Of a DNA stretch of 32,152 nucleotides, positions 14,188 through 25,826 are shown one piece after another (the stretch's first letter is position 1; every line of letters begins with the position of its first letter). A program made the translations under genes and the position numbers. This stretch comes from Betaproteobacteria bacterium (GTDB taxonomy: Bacteria > Pseudomonadota > Gammaproteobacteria > Burkholderiales > Rhodocyclaceae): contig JAHRYN010000012.1 in assembly GCA_020621405.1 (NCBI GenBank), positions 1 to 32,152 on the forward strand, read 5' to 3'. The notes under the pieces are model-generated. The model was given only the letters and a program-made list of their open reading frames with translations, was not told where the DNA came from and did no database searches.

Positions 14188-15732
14188 ATGCGTCAGACAT
14201 CCATGACGGGACTTTTCGTCGCGGCACTCTGTGCCGGCTCCGCGACGGCTGCGGCCGAACCGCGGACCGGCGGTCCGGAATCGGTCGCCGACTGGAAGTC
14301 CGGCGGCGAGCAGTTCATCGCCGACGCGAAGAAGCTTCAGCCCAACACCGGCCGGGCGAGGAACGTGATCTTGTTCGTCGGCGACGGCATGGGCATATCC
14401 ACCGTCACCGCCGCCCGCATCCTCGAAGGCCAGCTGCGCGGCCGGACCGGCGAGGAGAACCGCCTGTTCTTCGAAACGCTGCCCTACGCCGCGCTGTCGA
14501 AAACCTATTCCTGGGACCAGCAGACGCCCGATTCGGCGCCGACCATGACCGCCATGGTGACCGGCTACAAGACGCGCGAAGACCAGCTGTCGGTCGACCA
14601 CACGACCGCCCGCGGCGAATGCGACGCCCGCGTGATCGCCGCCAGGGCGCTGCCGACCATACTTGAACAGGCCGCTGCCGCCGGCAAGGCGACCGGCATC
14701 GTGACGACCACGCGCATCACCCATGCCACGCCCGGCGCCACCTACGCGCACACCGCGATGCGCAATCTGGAACACGACGGACAGGTCGCCTCGGCACCGA
14801 CCTGCGCCGGCCTCGCGACACCGGTCAGCGACATCGCCCGCCAGCTGATAGAGGTATCGCCAACCGTCCGGCGCAGCCTCAGGGTGGCGCTCGGCGGCGG
14901 TCGGGACTACTTCCGCCACACCGGCCAGACCGATCCGGAATACGGCGGCCGCACCGGCCTGCGCACCGACGGCCGCGACCTGATCGCCGAATGGAAGGAC
15001 AGCCGCGGTGCCGGCAGCGCCTTCGTGTGGAACCGGGCCGGCTTCGATGCCATCGATCCGGCCGGCACGCGTTATCTGCTCGGCCTGTTCGAACGCAGCC
15101 ACATGCAGTACGAATCCGAGCGCGCCGGCGACACCGGCGGCGAACCCTCGCTGGCCGACATGACCGGCAAGGCGATCGCGCTGCTGCAGCGGGATCCGGC
15201 GGGCTTCTTCCTGCATGTCGAAGGCGGCCGCATCGATCACGCCCATCACGCCGGCAACGCCCGGCGCGCGCTGATCGAAACCATAGCGTTCGCACAGGCT
15301 GTCAGACGCGCCTGGGAGATGACCGATCCGAAGGACACGCTGATCATCGTCACGGCCGACCACAGCCACACCTTCACCCTGGCCGGCTACCCGCATCGCG
15401 GCAACGACATCCTCGGCCTGGTCCGCCCGGTGCCGAAGGTCGACGGCCAGAACCCGACCCCGACGCTGGCCGTCGATGGCATGCCCTACACCACGCTGGG
15501 TTACGCCAACGGACCGGGTGCGGTCAGCGGTGCCCGCGGCAACCCGGGCAGCGTCGACACGACGGCACCGGACTACCGGCAGCAGGCCACGGTGCCGTTC
15601 AGGGGTGACGCCGAAACCCATGGCGGCGAGGACGTCGCCATCTTCGCCAGCGGCCCGATGGCGCACCTTGTGCACGGTTCGATGGAACAGAACTGGATCT
15701 ACTACGTGATGAAGGAAGCCTTCGGCTTCTGA
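14188..15732 (+). CDS. PhoA-type alkaline phosphatase
   Basis: 514 residues from ATG 14188, with CAGGGA 4-10 bases upstream. The signal peptide MRQTSMTGLFVAALCAGSAT ends near residue 22, so the enzyme is periplasmic or secreted. The metal site VGDGMG (64-69) and nucleophile Ser116 in PDSAPTMTAM are present, as are EGGRIDHAHHAGN, TADHSHTF and ETHGGEDVAIFA, which supply the two-zinc and magnesium ligands of the alkaline phosphatase superfamily. It hydrolyses phosphomonoesters. The site sequence DSAPTMTA differs slightly from the more usual DSAATATA. No Pho box is seen directly upstream; read-through from can is possible. It converges with the P-type ATPase gene, 32 bases apart. Confidence 0.9.
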   Translation: MRQTSMTGLFVAALCAGSATAAAEPRTGGPESVADWKSGGEQFIADAKKLQPNTGRARNVILFVGDGMGISTVTAARILEGQLRGRTGEENRLFFETLPYAALSKTYSWDQQTPDSAPTMTAMVTGYKTREDQLSVDHTTARGECDARVIAARALPTILEQAAAAGKATGIVTTTRITHATPGATYAHTAMRNLEHDGQVASAPTCAGLATPVSDIARQLIEVSPTVRRSLRVALGGGRDYFRHTGQTDPEYGGRTGLRTDGRDLIAEWKDSRGAGSAFVWNRAGFDAIDPAGTRYLLGLFERSHMQYESERAGDTGGEPSLADMTGKAIALLQRDPAGFFLHVEGGRIDHAHHAGNARRALIETIAFAQAVRRAWEMTDPKDTLIIVTADHSHTFTLAGYPHRGNDILGLVRPVPKVDGQNPTPTLAVDGMPYTTLGYANGPGAVSGARGNPGSVDTTAPDYRQQATVPFRGDAETHGGEDVAIFASGPMAHLVHGSMEQNWIYYVMKEAFGF

Positions 15733-15764
15733 ACCCTGCTGGCGGAAACCATCGACGCCCCGGC

Positions 15765-18278
15765 TCAGCGCACGACGCGGTTGCCCAGCGCAATGGCGAA
15801 CTGCAGCGGCACGAAGCTGAGCAGACCCGCGAGCGCAGCGCCCAGCCAGTGCACGGGCGGCAGCGGTGCGAAATTGAACTGCAGCGCCAGCAGCGGCACG
15901 AAGGTCACCAGCGCCAGCGCGAACACGGTGCCGGCGATGATCCAGCGTGCCACCGGCGCCGGTGGGCGCAGCGCGGCCAGCCAGCCACCGGTCGGCGAGC
16001 GCGCCGTGAAGATCAGCGCGATGCCGCTGAACACCAGCGCAACGAACACCAGGGTGCGCGCCTGCGCGACCTCGAAGTCCGCCGCAAGCGCATAACCGTA
16101 GACCGCCAGCACGACGGCGGAGGCGAGCAGGCCGAGCAGCAGGCTGATCGCGATGCGCGAAGGCGACAGCAGCGCGCTGCCAGGCGGGCGCGGCTTGTCG
16201 CGCATCAGTTGGTCGTCCGCCTCGTCCGCCTCGAACACCACCGAACAGGACGGATCGATCACCAGTTCGAGGAAGGCGATATGCACCGGCGCCAGCACCA
16301 GCGGCCAGCCGAGCAACAGCGGCGTCAGTGTCAGCACGATGATGGGCACGTGCACCGCCAGCGTGTAGGTCATGGCATGGCGCAGGTTGCGGAAGATGCG
16401 GCGCCCCAGCCGTATGGCGTCGACGATGGCGGTGAAATCGTCCTCGACCAGCACCAGGTCGGCCGCCTCGCGCGCCACGTCGGTACCCCGTTTGCCCATC
16501 GCGATGCCGATGTGCGCTGCCTTCAGCGCCGGGGCGTCGTTCACGCCGTCACCGGTCATCGCCACGATGTCGCCGCTTGCCTTCAGCGCATCGACGATGG
16601 CCAGCTTCTGCTGCGGACTGACCCGCGCGTAGACGGCGCATCGCGCCACTTCAGCGGCGAAGGCGGCCGCGTCCAGCTCCGCCAGTTCCGGCCCGGTCAG
16701 TACCCGGCTGCCGTCGATGCCGGCCTGCGCCGCGATGGCACGTGCGGTACGCGGGTGATCGCCGGTGATCATCACCACCCGCACACCGGCCGCACGGCAG
16801 CGGGTCACGGCGGCAGGGACGTTCTCGCGCAACGGGTCGGCCAGGCCGATCAGGCCAATGAAGCGGAATTCGAAGTCATGCTGCAGAGCCGGCCACTCGG
16901 TGCCCGGATGCTGGGCACGGGCAACCGCCAGCACGCGCAGGCCGTCGTCCGCCAGTGCCGCGGCACGCGCGGCTAGGCGCGCACGCACGTCCGGCGGCAG
17001 GTGGCACAGATCGGCGATTGCCTCCGGCGCCCCCTTGGCCGCCACTTCGCTGCGCTCGCTGGCCGGTACCTGCCACAGGTGCGACATCGCCAGCAGATCG
17101 GGTGACAGTTCGTATTCGCGCGCGAGCTGCCAGTCCGGATGCAGGTGCTCCGTGTTCGCCAGGTGGGTGCCGGCCAGACTCTGGAAAGCCTGTTCCATCG
17201 GGTCGTGCGGATCGGTCTCGCTGGCCAGCACCGCATATTCGAGCAGGCGATGGAAGGTTTCCGGCAGTTCGGCCAGCTGCACGCCACCTTCGATCCGCAG
17301 CGTCTCGTCGCCGACCACCAGGGCGGCGACCGCCATGCGGTTGTGCGTCAGCGTGCCGGTCTTGTCCACGCACAGCACCGTGGTCTGGCCCAGCGTCTCG
17401 ATCGCCGACAGGCGGCGCGTCAGCACGCCGCGGGCGGCGATGCGCCGTGCGCCGAAGGCGAGAAACACGATCAGGATGACTGGAAATTCCTGCGGCAGGA
17501 TGCTCATCGCCAGCGTGATGCCGGCCAGCAATCCCTTCAGCCAGTCGCCGCGCAGATACACATAGGTCAGCGACAGCAGCACGCACAGCACCATGCCGAT
17601 CACCGCCAGCCGGCGCGCCAGCCCGGCCAGTTCAGCCTGCAGCGGCGAGGCGCCACTGTCGATGGCGCCAAGCGACCTGCCGATGCGGCCCAGTTCGGTG
17701 GCGTCGCCGGTCGCCGTGACCCGCACCGTGCCCTGACCGCGTACCACCAGCGTGCCGGCAAACACCGGAAGCAGCGTGCCGCCGCCATCCGGCAGTTTGG
17801 CGACCGCTTCCGATTCGCCGGTCAGCAGCGACTCGTCGAGTGCAAGTTCGTGCGCCGACAGCACGCAAGCATCCGCCGGCACGCGGTCGCCCTCGATAAG
17901 CAGCAGCAGATCGTCACGGACCACCTCGCGGCCGGCCACGCGGCACACCGCACCGTCGCGCACGACCAGCGCACGCGGGCTGGACAGGTCGCGCAGCGCC
18001 GCCAGCGCGTGCTCGGTGCGCCGCTCCTGCAGCACGGTGACGGAAATGATGATCAGGACGAAGCCGAGCAGGATCAGCGCCTCGCGCAGTTCGCCGGTCA
18101 GCAGGTAGATCGCGCCAGCGCCCAGCAGCAGCAGGAACATCGGCTCGCGCACCACTTCGATCACCGTATCGATGACACCGCGCGAGCGCTCGGCCGCCAG
18201 TTCGTTCCAGCCGTCCTGCGCCCGCCTCGCCTCGACTTCGGCAGTACTCAGACCTTGCGGCGGCGCCGTCTCAGTCAT
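15765..18278 (-). CDS. Type II cation-transporting P-type ATPase
   Basis: 837 residues from ATG 18278 (MTETAPPQGLSTAEVEARRA). No ribosome site precedes this ATG. An AAAGGA stands about 30 bases upstream, next to an in-frame ATT that could be a rare start adding 8 residues. Features: N-terminal cation ATPase domain, TGES (153-156), membrane helix 4 with LPQEFPV (261-267), phosphorylation site DKTGTLT (Asp305), ITGDHPRTA, GDGVNDAPALK, and helix 6 with LELVIDPSCSVVFEADEAD. There are no heavy-metal CPC or HMA motifs. The PxEFP/IDP combination belongs to a group of bacterial Ca2+/cation ATPases whose ion is not settled. It is divergent from the methyltransferase gene. Confidence 0.87.
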   Translation of the reverse strand: MTETAPPQGLSTAEVEARRAQDGWNELAAERSRGVIDTVIEVVREPMFLLLLGAGAIYLLTGELREALILLGFVLIIISVTVLQERRTEHALAALRDLSSPRALVVRDGAVCRVAGREVVRDDLLLLIEGDRVPADACVLSAHELALDESLLTGESEAVAKLPDGGGTLLPVFAGTLVVRGQGTVRVTATGDATELGRIGRSLGAIDSGASPLQAELAGLARRLAVIGMVLCVLLSLTYVYLRGDWLKGLLAGITLAMSILPQEFPVILIVFLAFGARRIAARGVLTRRLSAIETLGQTTVLCVDKTGTLTHNRMAVAALVVGDETLRIEGGVQLAELPETFHRLLEYAVLASETDPHDPMEQAFQSLAGTHLANTEHLHPDWQLAREYELSPDLLAMSHLWQVPASERSEVAAKGAPEAIADLCHLPPDVRARLAARAAALADDGLRVLAVARAQHPGTEWPALQHDFEFRFIGLIGLADPLRENVPAAVTRCRAAGVRVVMITGDHPRTARAIAAQAGIDGSRVLTGPELAELDAAAFAAEVARCAVYARVSPQQKLAIVDALKASGDIVAMTGDGVNDAPALKAAHIGIAMGKRGTDVAREAADLVLVEDDFTAIVDAIRLGRRIFRNLRHAMTYTLAVHVPIIVLTLTPLLLGWPLVLAPVHIAFLELVIDPSCSVVFEADEADDQLMRDKPRPPGSALLSPSRIAISLLLGLLASAVVLAVYGYALAADFEVAQARTLVFVALVFSGIALIFTARSPTGGWLAALRPPAPVARWIIAGTVFALALVTFVPLLALQFNFAPLPPVHWLGAALAGLLSFVPLQFAIALGNRVVR

Positions 18279-18471
18279 GCGCGGCGTAGCGGTTGCGGTA
18301 ATGGCGGATCCTTTCTGGCATGGAAGCTGCAATGACCGGTACGCACCCGCCGGAAAGCGGCAAAGGCGGCAAGTTGCAGGCGGCACGGGCAACGATACGG
18401 CAGATCCTGCCGGCAAATTGCACCCATCGCACCGATCTAACGATCACCACGAATAAAGAGAGGGGAAGAGC

Positions 18472-19434
18472 ATGTCCTTGATGGAACCCGCAGTCCGATT
18501 CCAGCGCCCGGCCGTTGCCGGAACTCCGTTTCCGCTGCGCGAGGACGATGCCGAACCGCATTTTCTCGGCCAGTTCATCCCCCTGCACTACCACCACAAC
18601 ATGCTTATGGATGCGAACCGCATGGAAAACTTCCGCTCGGCGATCGACGCGGCAGTGTTCGACGGCGCGCGCGTACTCGAACTGGGCGGCGGCACCGGCG
18701 TGCTGTCCTGCTTCGCCGCGAAGCGGGCCAGCAAGGTGTGGTGCGTGGAATTCAATCCGGACATGGTGGAAGAGGCGCAACGCCTGCTCGCCTTCAACGA
18801 GAACGGCCACAAGGTCGAGGTGGTGCATGCCGACGCCTTCGAATACCTGCCGCCGGAACCGGTCGACGTCGTCATCTGCGAAATGATTCACGTGGCCATG
18901 CTGCGCGAGAAGCAGGTCGAGGTGATCAACGCGTTCAAGCGGCGCTACCGCGAGCGTTTCGGCGACCGCCTGCCGCTGTTCCTGCCAACCGCCGCAGTGA
19001 TGGCGGTGCAGCCGCTGCAGCAGGATTACGACTTCTTCGGCTTTCACGCGCCGATCATGCAGTTCCAGCGCGTCGGCGCCGAACACGCGGGTTCTGCCGA
19101 ACTGGCGGCACCGGCGGTCTACTCCATTCTCGACTTCGACGACACGGTCGAACGCGAAATTGCCTGGCAGGGCGAATTCACGATGACGGCGGACGGCACG
19201 GTCAACGCGCTGCGTTTCGTCACCAAGAACATCCTGGCCATCCTCGCGGCGCAGGGCAGCACAGTGGACTGGCTCAACGACTACCTCGTGCTGCCGTTGG
19301 AAGCACCAGTACGCGTGCGTGCGGGCGACCGGCTGCAGGTGTCCTTCGATTACGTGACCGGCGGATCGCTGCAGTCGCTGGCGCGTTCGATGCAGGCGAC
19401 CGTACTGCCCATGCGGAGCCGGCTGGTCGCCTGA
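18472..19434 (+). CDS. PRMT-like class I SAM-dependent methyltransferase
   Basis: 320 residues from ATG 18472, with AGAGGGG just upstream. HYHHNMLMDANRMENFRSAI (39-58) resembles the segment that precedes the SAM fold in protein arginine methyltransferases. Motif I is VLELGGGTGVLSCFAAKRA (68-86), with the acidic ribose residue in CVEFNPD. The loop CEMIHVAMLRE (136-146) has Glu137 and Glu146 nine residues apart, as in the PRMT double-E loop that holds the substrate guanidinium. A beta-barrel-like C-terminal half follows. The PRMT THW loop appears as TVDWLND (264-270), lacking the His. Assignment to the PRMT fold is by motif only; a true arginine substrate is inference. No signal peptide; cytoplasmic. 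Confidence 0.75.
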   Translation: MSLMEPAVRFQRPAVAGTPFPLREDDAEPHFLGQFIPLHYHHNMLMDANRMENFRSAIDAAVFDGARVLELGGGTGVLSCFAAKRASKVWCVEFNPDMVEEAQRLLAFNENGHKVEVVHADAFEYLPPEPVDVVICEMIHVAMLREKQVEVINAFKRRYRERFGDRLPLFLPTAAVMAVQPLQQDYDFFGFHAPIMQFQRVGAEHAGSAELAAPAVYSILDFDDTVEREIAWQGEFTMTADGTVNALRFVTKNILAILAAQGSTVDWLNDYLVLPLEAPVRVRAGDRLQVSFDYVTGGSLQSLARSMQATVLPMRSRLVA

Positions 19435-19455
19435 GGCGATGGACGACGGGACGGT

Positions 19456-19475
19456 GGCCTGCCGCAGGGCAGGCC
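19456..19475. terminator. Hairpin between convergent methyltransferase and DUF2788 genes
   Basis: GGCCTGCC-GCAG-GGCAGGCC forms a perfect 8-bp stem with a 4-base loop, 21 bases after the methyltransferase stop and 6 bases beyond the DUF2788 stop. No T tract. Confidence 0.45.
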
Positions 19476-19481
19476 GCCCGT

Positions 19482-19691
19482 TCAGCCGCCCAGTAACCAC
19501 TTGATGATGCCCTTGGCGACGAAGCCCATCATGCCGAACCCGAGGCCGAACAGGATGACGAAGGTGCCGAAACGGCCGGCCTTCGATTCACGCGCCAGCT
19601 GCAGCAGGATGAACACCATGTAGAGCATGAAGGCGCCGACGCCGAAGGTCAGGCCGAACTGCGCAAATTGCTCTTCCGTGAAGTTGAACAC
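19482..19691 (-). CDS. DUF2788 family small membrane protein
   Basis: 69 residues. GTG 19691 is chosen: GAGGA lies about 8 bases upstream and the conserved family sequence starts directly (VFNFTEEQFAQFGLTFGVGA). Two hydrophobic segments are visible: FGLTFGVGAFMLYMVFILLQ, and GTFVILFGLGFGMMGFVAKG after the LARESKAGRF loop. It should be an inner-membrane protein of unknown role. The start is 11 bases after the DUF2189 stop, so the two are probably co-transcribed. Upstream in-frame extensions would overlap the DUF2189 gene and lack family similarity. Confidence 0.8.
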   Translation of the reverse strand: MFNFTEEQFAQFGLTFGVGAFMLYMVFILLQLARESKAGRFGTFVILFGLGFGMMGFVAKGIIKWLLGG

Positions 19692-19702
19692 TGGCGGCGT
19701 CC

Positions 19703-20494
19703 TCAGTCCCCGTTCGCGGCCTGCGCCACCGAACCCACGAGTTCGCGGTAGGCGTGCCAGCTGGCATGCCCGAGCAGCGGCACGACCAGCGGCATCGCCA
19801 GCAGACCGGTCGCCATGCCGAACAGCGTGAAGCCGGCGATAGCCGCACCCCATGCGGCGAGCGGCACCGGATTGGCCATGACGACGCGCCAGCTGGTCAG
19901 CACCGCCCCCAGGATGCTGATGTCGCGATCGAGCAGCATCGGCATCGCCACCACGCTGGACGCGAACACCGGCGCTGCAATCAGTCCGCCGAGCGCGAGC
20001 CACGCCTCGAACAGCCAGCCCTTGTCGTCGAGCACCACGACACGCAGGAAGTCCTCCGGCGTGATCACTGACGCGTGGGCGAATGCCCAGATCAGCGTGG
20101 CCGAGGTGAACACCCAGCCGGTGCCCGCAAGCGCGAGCAGCATGCCGAACAGCACCATGCGACGGTCGCGCGGCTGCCAGGCCCGGACCGCGGTCGACAG
20201 GTTGACCGGCTCGCCGCGCTCAAGCCCGCGGCTGATCGCATACAGCCCGGTCGCGATGACCGGCGCGACCAGAAGGAAGCCGGTGAAGGCACCGGTCAGC
20301 AGCCAGAAGTGATTGGAAATGCGCCAGCACAGCAACGCACCGAACACGGCCACCGCAGCGCCGTGCAGCAGTCCCGGCAACGGACAGCGCAGGAAGTCGC
20401 GCCAGCCGGCCACCAGCCAGCCGACCGGGCTGAACAGCGAAACGGGGCGCGTGAAGAAGCTTCGGGATTCGATGAGCGCGTAACTGTCGGACAT
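19703..20494 (-). CDS. DUF2189 family integral membrane protein
   Basis: 263 residues from ATG 20494 (MSDSYALIESRSFFTRPVSL). About six hydrophobic helices are visible, for example AAVAVFGALLCWRI, GAFTGFLLVAPVIATGLYAI, MVLFGMLLALAGTGWVF, GGLIAAPVFASSVVAM and GAAIAGFTLFGMATGLLAMP. The RGLERGE stretch after the second helix is a frequent feature of the family. Inner membrane, function unknown. First gene of a probable two-gene unit with DUF2788; its promoter must lie in the divergent region before the chemotaxis receptor gene. Confidence 0.82.
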   Translation of the reverse strand: MSDSYALIESRSFFTRPVSLFSPVGWLVAGWRDFLRCPLPGLLHGAAVAVFGALLCWRISNHFWLLTGAFTGFLLVAPVIATGLYAISRGLERGEPVNLSTAVRAWQPRDRRMVLFGMLLALAGTGWVFTSATLIWAFAHASVITPEDFLRVVVLDDKGWLFEAWLALGGLIAAPVFASSVVAMPMLLDRDISILGAVLTSWRVVMANPVPLAAWGAAIAGFTLFGMATGLLAMPLVVPLLGHASWHAYRELVGSVAQAANGD

Positions 20495-20700
20495 GTCGTT
20501 TGAGCCAATTCGGGTTGATCACCGGCACAACCCGGCTTGGTCGATGTCCGCATGAGCACGACCGGCGACACGCTTCAGGCGGCGCACGCGGGTCGCACGA
20601 CGGCTTCGGTGGGCCCGGTCGGCATTCCCGGCAGTATGCCCGGACGGCGGCAAACTGGCGTGAACCGACATCGGCGGTCCGACAAGGTGCAAGCGAGGAC

Positions 20701-20720
20701 CCGGTATTTGAAAATACCGG
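20701..20720. other. Inverted repeat in the DUF2189/mcp intergenic region
   Basis: CCGGTATTT-GA-AAATACCGG has perfect 9-bp arms. The 687-base gap 20495-21181 holds this element, a second hairpin, a sigma-28 promoter and a leader of about 330 bases, but no convincing gene. It could be an operator or the end of an untranslated transcript. Confidence 0.5.
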
Positions 20721-20762
20721 AAGCAACAGAACCCCCTTAAAACGGCTTGTAAACGTCAAAAA

Positions 20763-20801
20763 TGCACCGTCCGCGTGCGTTTTCTGCACGCGTATGGTGC
20801 A
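20763..20801. other. Interrupted hairpin just upstream of the sigma-28 promoter
   Basis: TGCACC / GGTGCA outer arms (20763-20768, 20796-20801) and CGCGTGC / GCACGCG inner arms (20772-20778, 20786-20792) pair around a 3x3 internal loop, with terminal loop GTTTTCT. It ends 14 bases before the -35 TAAA. Confidence 0.5.
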
Positions 20802-20815
20802 AAGCACAAAATGCC

Positions 20816-20842
20816 TAAAGAGTTGAGTTTCGGGGCCGATGA
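20816..20842 (+). promoter_or_regulatory. Candidate sigma-28 (FliA) promoter for the chemotaxis receptor gene
   Basis: TAAA (20816-20819), a 15-base spacer, then GCCGATGA (20835-20842). This differs from the flagellar consensus TAAA-N15-GCCGATAA at one base and points toward the mcp gene. The predicted start near 20850 leaves a leader of about 330 bases. Confidence 0.65.
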
Positions 20843-21181
20843 GCGCCCAAACAAGAAATACAAACTCACGGGACTCAAGCCATGAACACCAGACCTTCCG
20901 GCCACCGGACACCGTCATCCGCCTCACGGTCCGCCGTCGTGCCTCACCTCAAGGGAATGTCCCGACGCTCCCCCGGCAGACCAGTGGGCAAAGACAGCTT
21001 GCCATCGCCGGTCAGCCGCGCCGGACATTGACCCTCCGGCTGCCGGTTGCATGGCGGCGCCCGGCAGCGGAACAAGCGGATGCGCTTGCAGGAACGCATG
21101 CACGAACACACAACGCAGGTCGCCACTCATCCGGCAGGAAGCGCGCGGGCTCGATCATCCGTAGCAACCGGGAGCAAGAAC

Positions 21182-23323
21182 ATGCTGAAAAGTCAGGCCA
21201 TGTCACTGAACGACGATGAACGCCGCTGGCTGCCGTGGACCGGCAGGACCGGCAAGCTGGTCATGCGCTGGGCCACCACCTGGAACCGGCACCGTTACGA
21301 CGCCATAGAACAGACTTTCGAATCCTTCGCCCAGACGCGCGTCGGCATCCTGATGGACTGGACCGGACAGCAGTGGAGCTACCTCGACGGTCTGGCGCGC
21401 GAACTCGCGGGCAACTGGCCGGAGGTGGACCGTGGCACGCTGCAGCAGCTGCGCCAGCGGGCGTCGGACTTTTCCGAAATCTTTGTCGCCGATACCGGGG
21501 GCCGTGTGATGCGTTCGTCGCACGGCGCGCGTGACGGCGCCGTCGTGCCATCAGCCGCAGCACTACAGAAAGGCCTGACTGCACCGCTGCTGCACGGCCC
21601 GTACAGCGATCCGGTCACGCTGGCGCTCGGACCGTCGTCCTCGCGCTTTCACGACGCGATGACGCTGATGTTCTATCAGCCGGTCAGCGTGGACGGCCGT
21701 GTGGTCGGCGTGGTGTGCGGACGGGTGCCGAACGACGTGCTGGGCGACCTGATACAGCGCGAGGCCGGGCACATCTTTCACGAATCCGGCGACAACTACC
21801 TGTTCATGGTGAAACCGGTGTTCGATTCGTCGATACGCCCGGGCACCGCACTGTCACGCTCGCGCTTCGAGGACAACGCCTTCACCCACGGCGACAACCT
21901 CAAGGACGGCGTACGCACCGACTACGGCGTGGTGCGCGTACAGCAGCACACCGAGCTCGAACTGGTGTTCAACGATCCGGCAACCGGCCAGCTGCACCCC
22001 GGCGTGCGCGAAACGATACGGCGCGGCGAGAACCTGTTCGTCACCTATCCCGGCTATGCCGACTACCGGCATATTCCGGTCATCGGCAAGGGCGTCACCT
22101 TCCGGCTGCCGGGCTCGCCCGACACCTGGGGCATGATGTGCGAGGCCGACCTGGAGGAGGTGTACCGCTACCGCGGCATCGGCTACCGCATCCAGCGCAT
22201 CTATCTGCTGCTGGCACTGGCCGGCTGGGGCACGGCCTTCGGACTGGCCCAGCTGGCCGGCCTGTCGGGCGCGCTGACTGCAGGCGTCGGCCTGGCGCTG
22301 CAGCTGGCAGGCGGTTTCATCCTGCAGCGCAGCGGCTGCCGGCCGGTCAGCGAACGTCTGAAGGAGGCGACCCACGTGCTGCGGACAACGGCCGAAGGTG
22401 GCGGCAACCTGTCGCAGCGACTGCCGCGCGCAAGCGGGCGGATCGACGAGACCACGGTGCTCGGGCAATGGGCCAACAGTTTCATCGACAACCTGGAACA
22501 GATGATCAGGCTGGTCGGCCGGACCTCGGGCGAAATCAGCGAAACCAACCGGGCGCTGCAGGCGAAAAGCGTGCGCGCCGGCGAGGTGACGACCGAGATG
22601 CAGGGCGCGGTCGGGGACATTCTCGGTGCGATCAGCGAACAGCTGGTCGAGATCGATGCCGTCAGTTCGAGCACCCAGGCCATGCGCGACGTTGTGCTGC
22701 GCATCGGCGACGATGCGCGCCGGCAGTTCGCACTGATCGGCGAACGCAGCGCAAGCATCCGCTCGTCGGTTGCACTGTCGGCCGACACAATACGGCAGCT
22801 CGAACAGCGCACGCGCGACATCGGCGGCATCGCCTCGCTGATCAAGGAAATCGCCGAACAGACCAATCTGCTGGCGCTCAACGCCGCCATCGAAGCGGCG
22901 CGTGCCGGCGAAGCCGGACGCGGCTTCGCAGTCGTCGCCGACGAGGTGCGCAAGTTGTCGGAGCGCACGCGCGGCGCCACCGCGGACATCGGCCGCATGC
23001 TCGATGGCGTGCAATCGCAGGCCGAGCATGCGGTGCGCACGGTCGAAAGCGGCATGTCGGAAATGGAGGAAGGCCTGCGTCTGGCGATCGAGGCGGCGTC
23101 GGACCGCGGCGAAATCGATGAGGTGGTCGAGCGCCTGTTCGTCACGGTGGGCCAGATCGCCAGTTCGACCCATGCCTACGGCGACCGGGTCGGCGCGATC
23201 TCGGATTCGGCCCGGGCGATGCGCGAGGCCACCGTGGATTCGGCGCACAGCGCCGCACTGACCGGCTTTGCCGCCGGCAAGCTGGAACAGACGATGGGCC
23301 GCTTCCGCGTCGCCGACAGCTGA
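21182..23323 (+). CDS. Methyl-accepting chemotaxis protein with cytoplasmic-side sensor
   Basis: 713 residues from ATG 21182, with GGGAG 7 bases upstream. An in-frame ATG at 21098 with a weaker site would add 28 residues. No membrane helix is visible in residues 1-44, before the sensor region (about 45-330). The sensor contains [13 protein letters not shown] and [18 protein letters not shown], similar to Cache-type folds. Two hydrophobic helices follow in close succession (340-359 and about 366-384), then a HAMP-like segment (386-440) and the signalling coiled coil with tip [17 protein letters not shown] (556-572) and [18 protein letters not shown]. There is no C-terminal methyltransferase-binding pentapeptide. 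It should signal through CheA/CheW to flagella. The stop is 2 bases from the copA stop. Confidence 0.9.
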   Translation: MLKSQAMSLNDDERRWLPWTGRTGKLVMRWATTWNRHRYDAIEQTFESFAQTRVGILMDWTGQQWSYLDGLARELAGNWPEVDRGTLQQLRQRASDFSEIFVADTGGRVMRSSHGARDGAVVPSAAALQKGLTAPLLHGPYSDPVTLALGPSSSRFHDAMTLMFYQPVSVDGRVVGVVCGRVPNDVLGDLIQREAGHIFHESGDNYLFMVKPVFDSSIRPGTALSRSRFEDNAFTHGDNLKDGVRTDYGVVRVQQHTELELVFNDPATGQLHPGVRETIRRGENLFVTYPGYADYRHIPVIGKGVTFRLPGSPDTWGMMCEADLEEVYRYRGIGYRIQRIYLLLALAGWGTAFGLAQLAGLSGALTAGVGLALQLAGGFILQRSGCRPVSERLKEATHVLRTTAEGGGNLSQRLPRASGRIDETTVLGQWANSFIDNLEQMIRLVGRTSGEISETNRALQAKSVRAGEVTTEMQGAVGDILGAISEQLVEIDAVSSSTQAMRDVVLRIGDDARRQFALIGERSASIRSSVALSADTIRQLEQRTRDIGGIASLIKEIAEQTNLLALNAAIEAARAGEAGRGFAVVADEVRKLSERTRGATADIGRMLDGVQSQAEHAVRTVESGMSEMEEGLRLAIEAASDRGEIDEVVERLFVTVGQIASSTHAYGDRVGAISDSARAMREATVDSAHSAALTGFAAGKLEQTMGRFRVADS

Positions 23324-23325
23324 GC

Positions 23326-25740
<2,415 letters not shown>

Positions 25741-25826
25741 GTCCAGTCCTTCCCGATCAATCGCCGTCACCGGCACGAAGTTCCCGCGACCGGCAGGTCC
25801 GGTTCCGCGCGGTGACACTTGCGAGT

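Noticed and set aside
13441-15675. 744-codon minus-strand frame
   Set aside because: It is the shadow of can and the PhoA-type phosphatase, both with complete active sites.
16876-17586. Minus-strand frame inside the P-type ATPase gene
   Set aside because: Another frame of the same strand carries the complete ATPase; no sign of a frameshift.
20882-21031. 49-codon frame in the same leader
   Set aside because: No ribosome site and Pro/Arg/Ser-rich composition; kept only as a remark on the leader.
20839-21219. 126-codon frame in the leader of the chemotaxis receptor gene
   Set aside because: Its start overlaps the sigma-28 promoter, there is no ribosome site, and the sequence is low-complexity Arg/Thr/His-rich.
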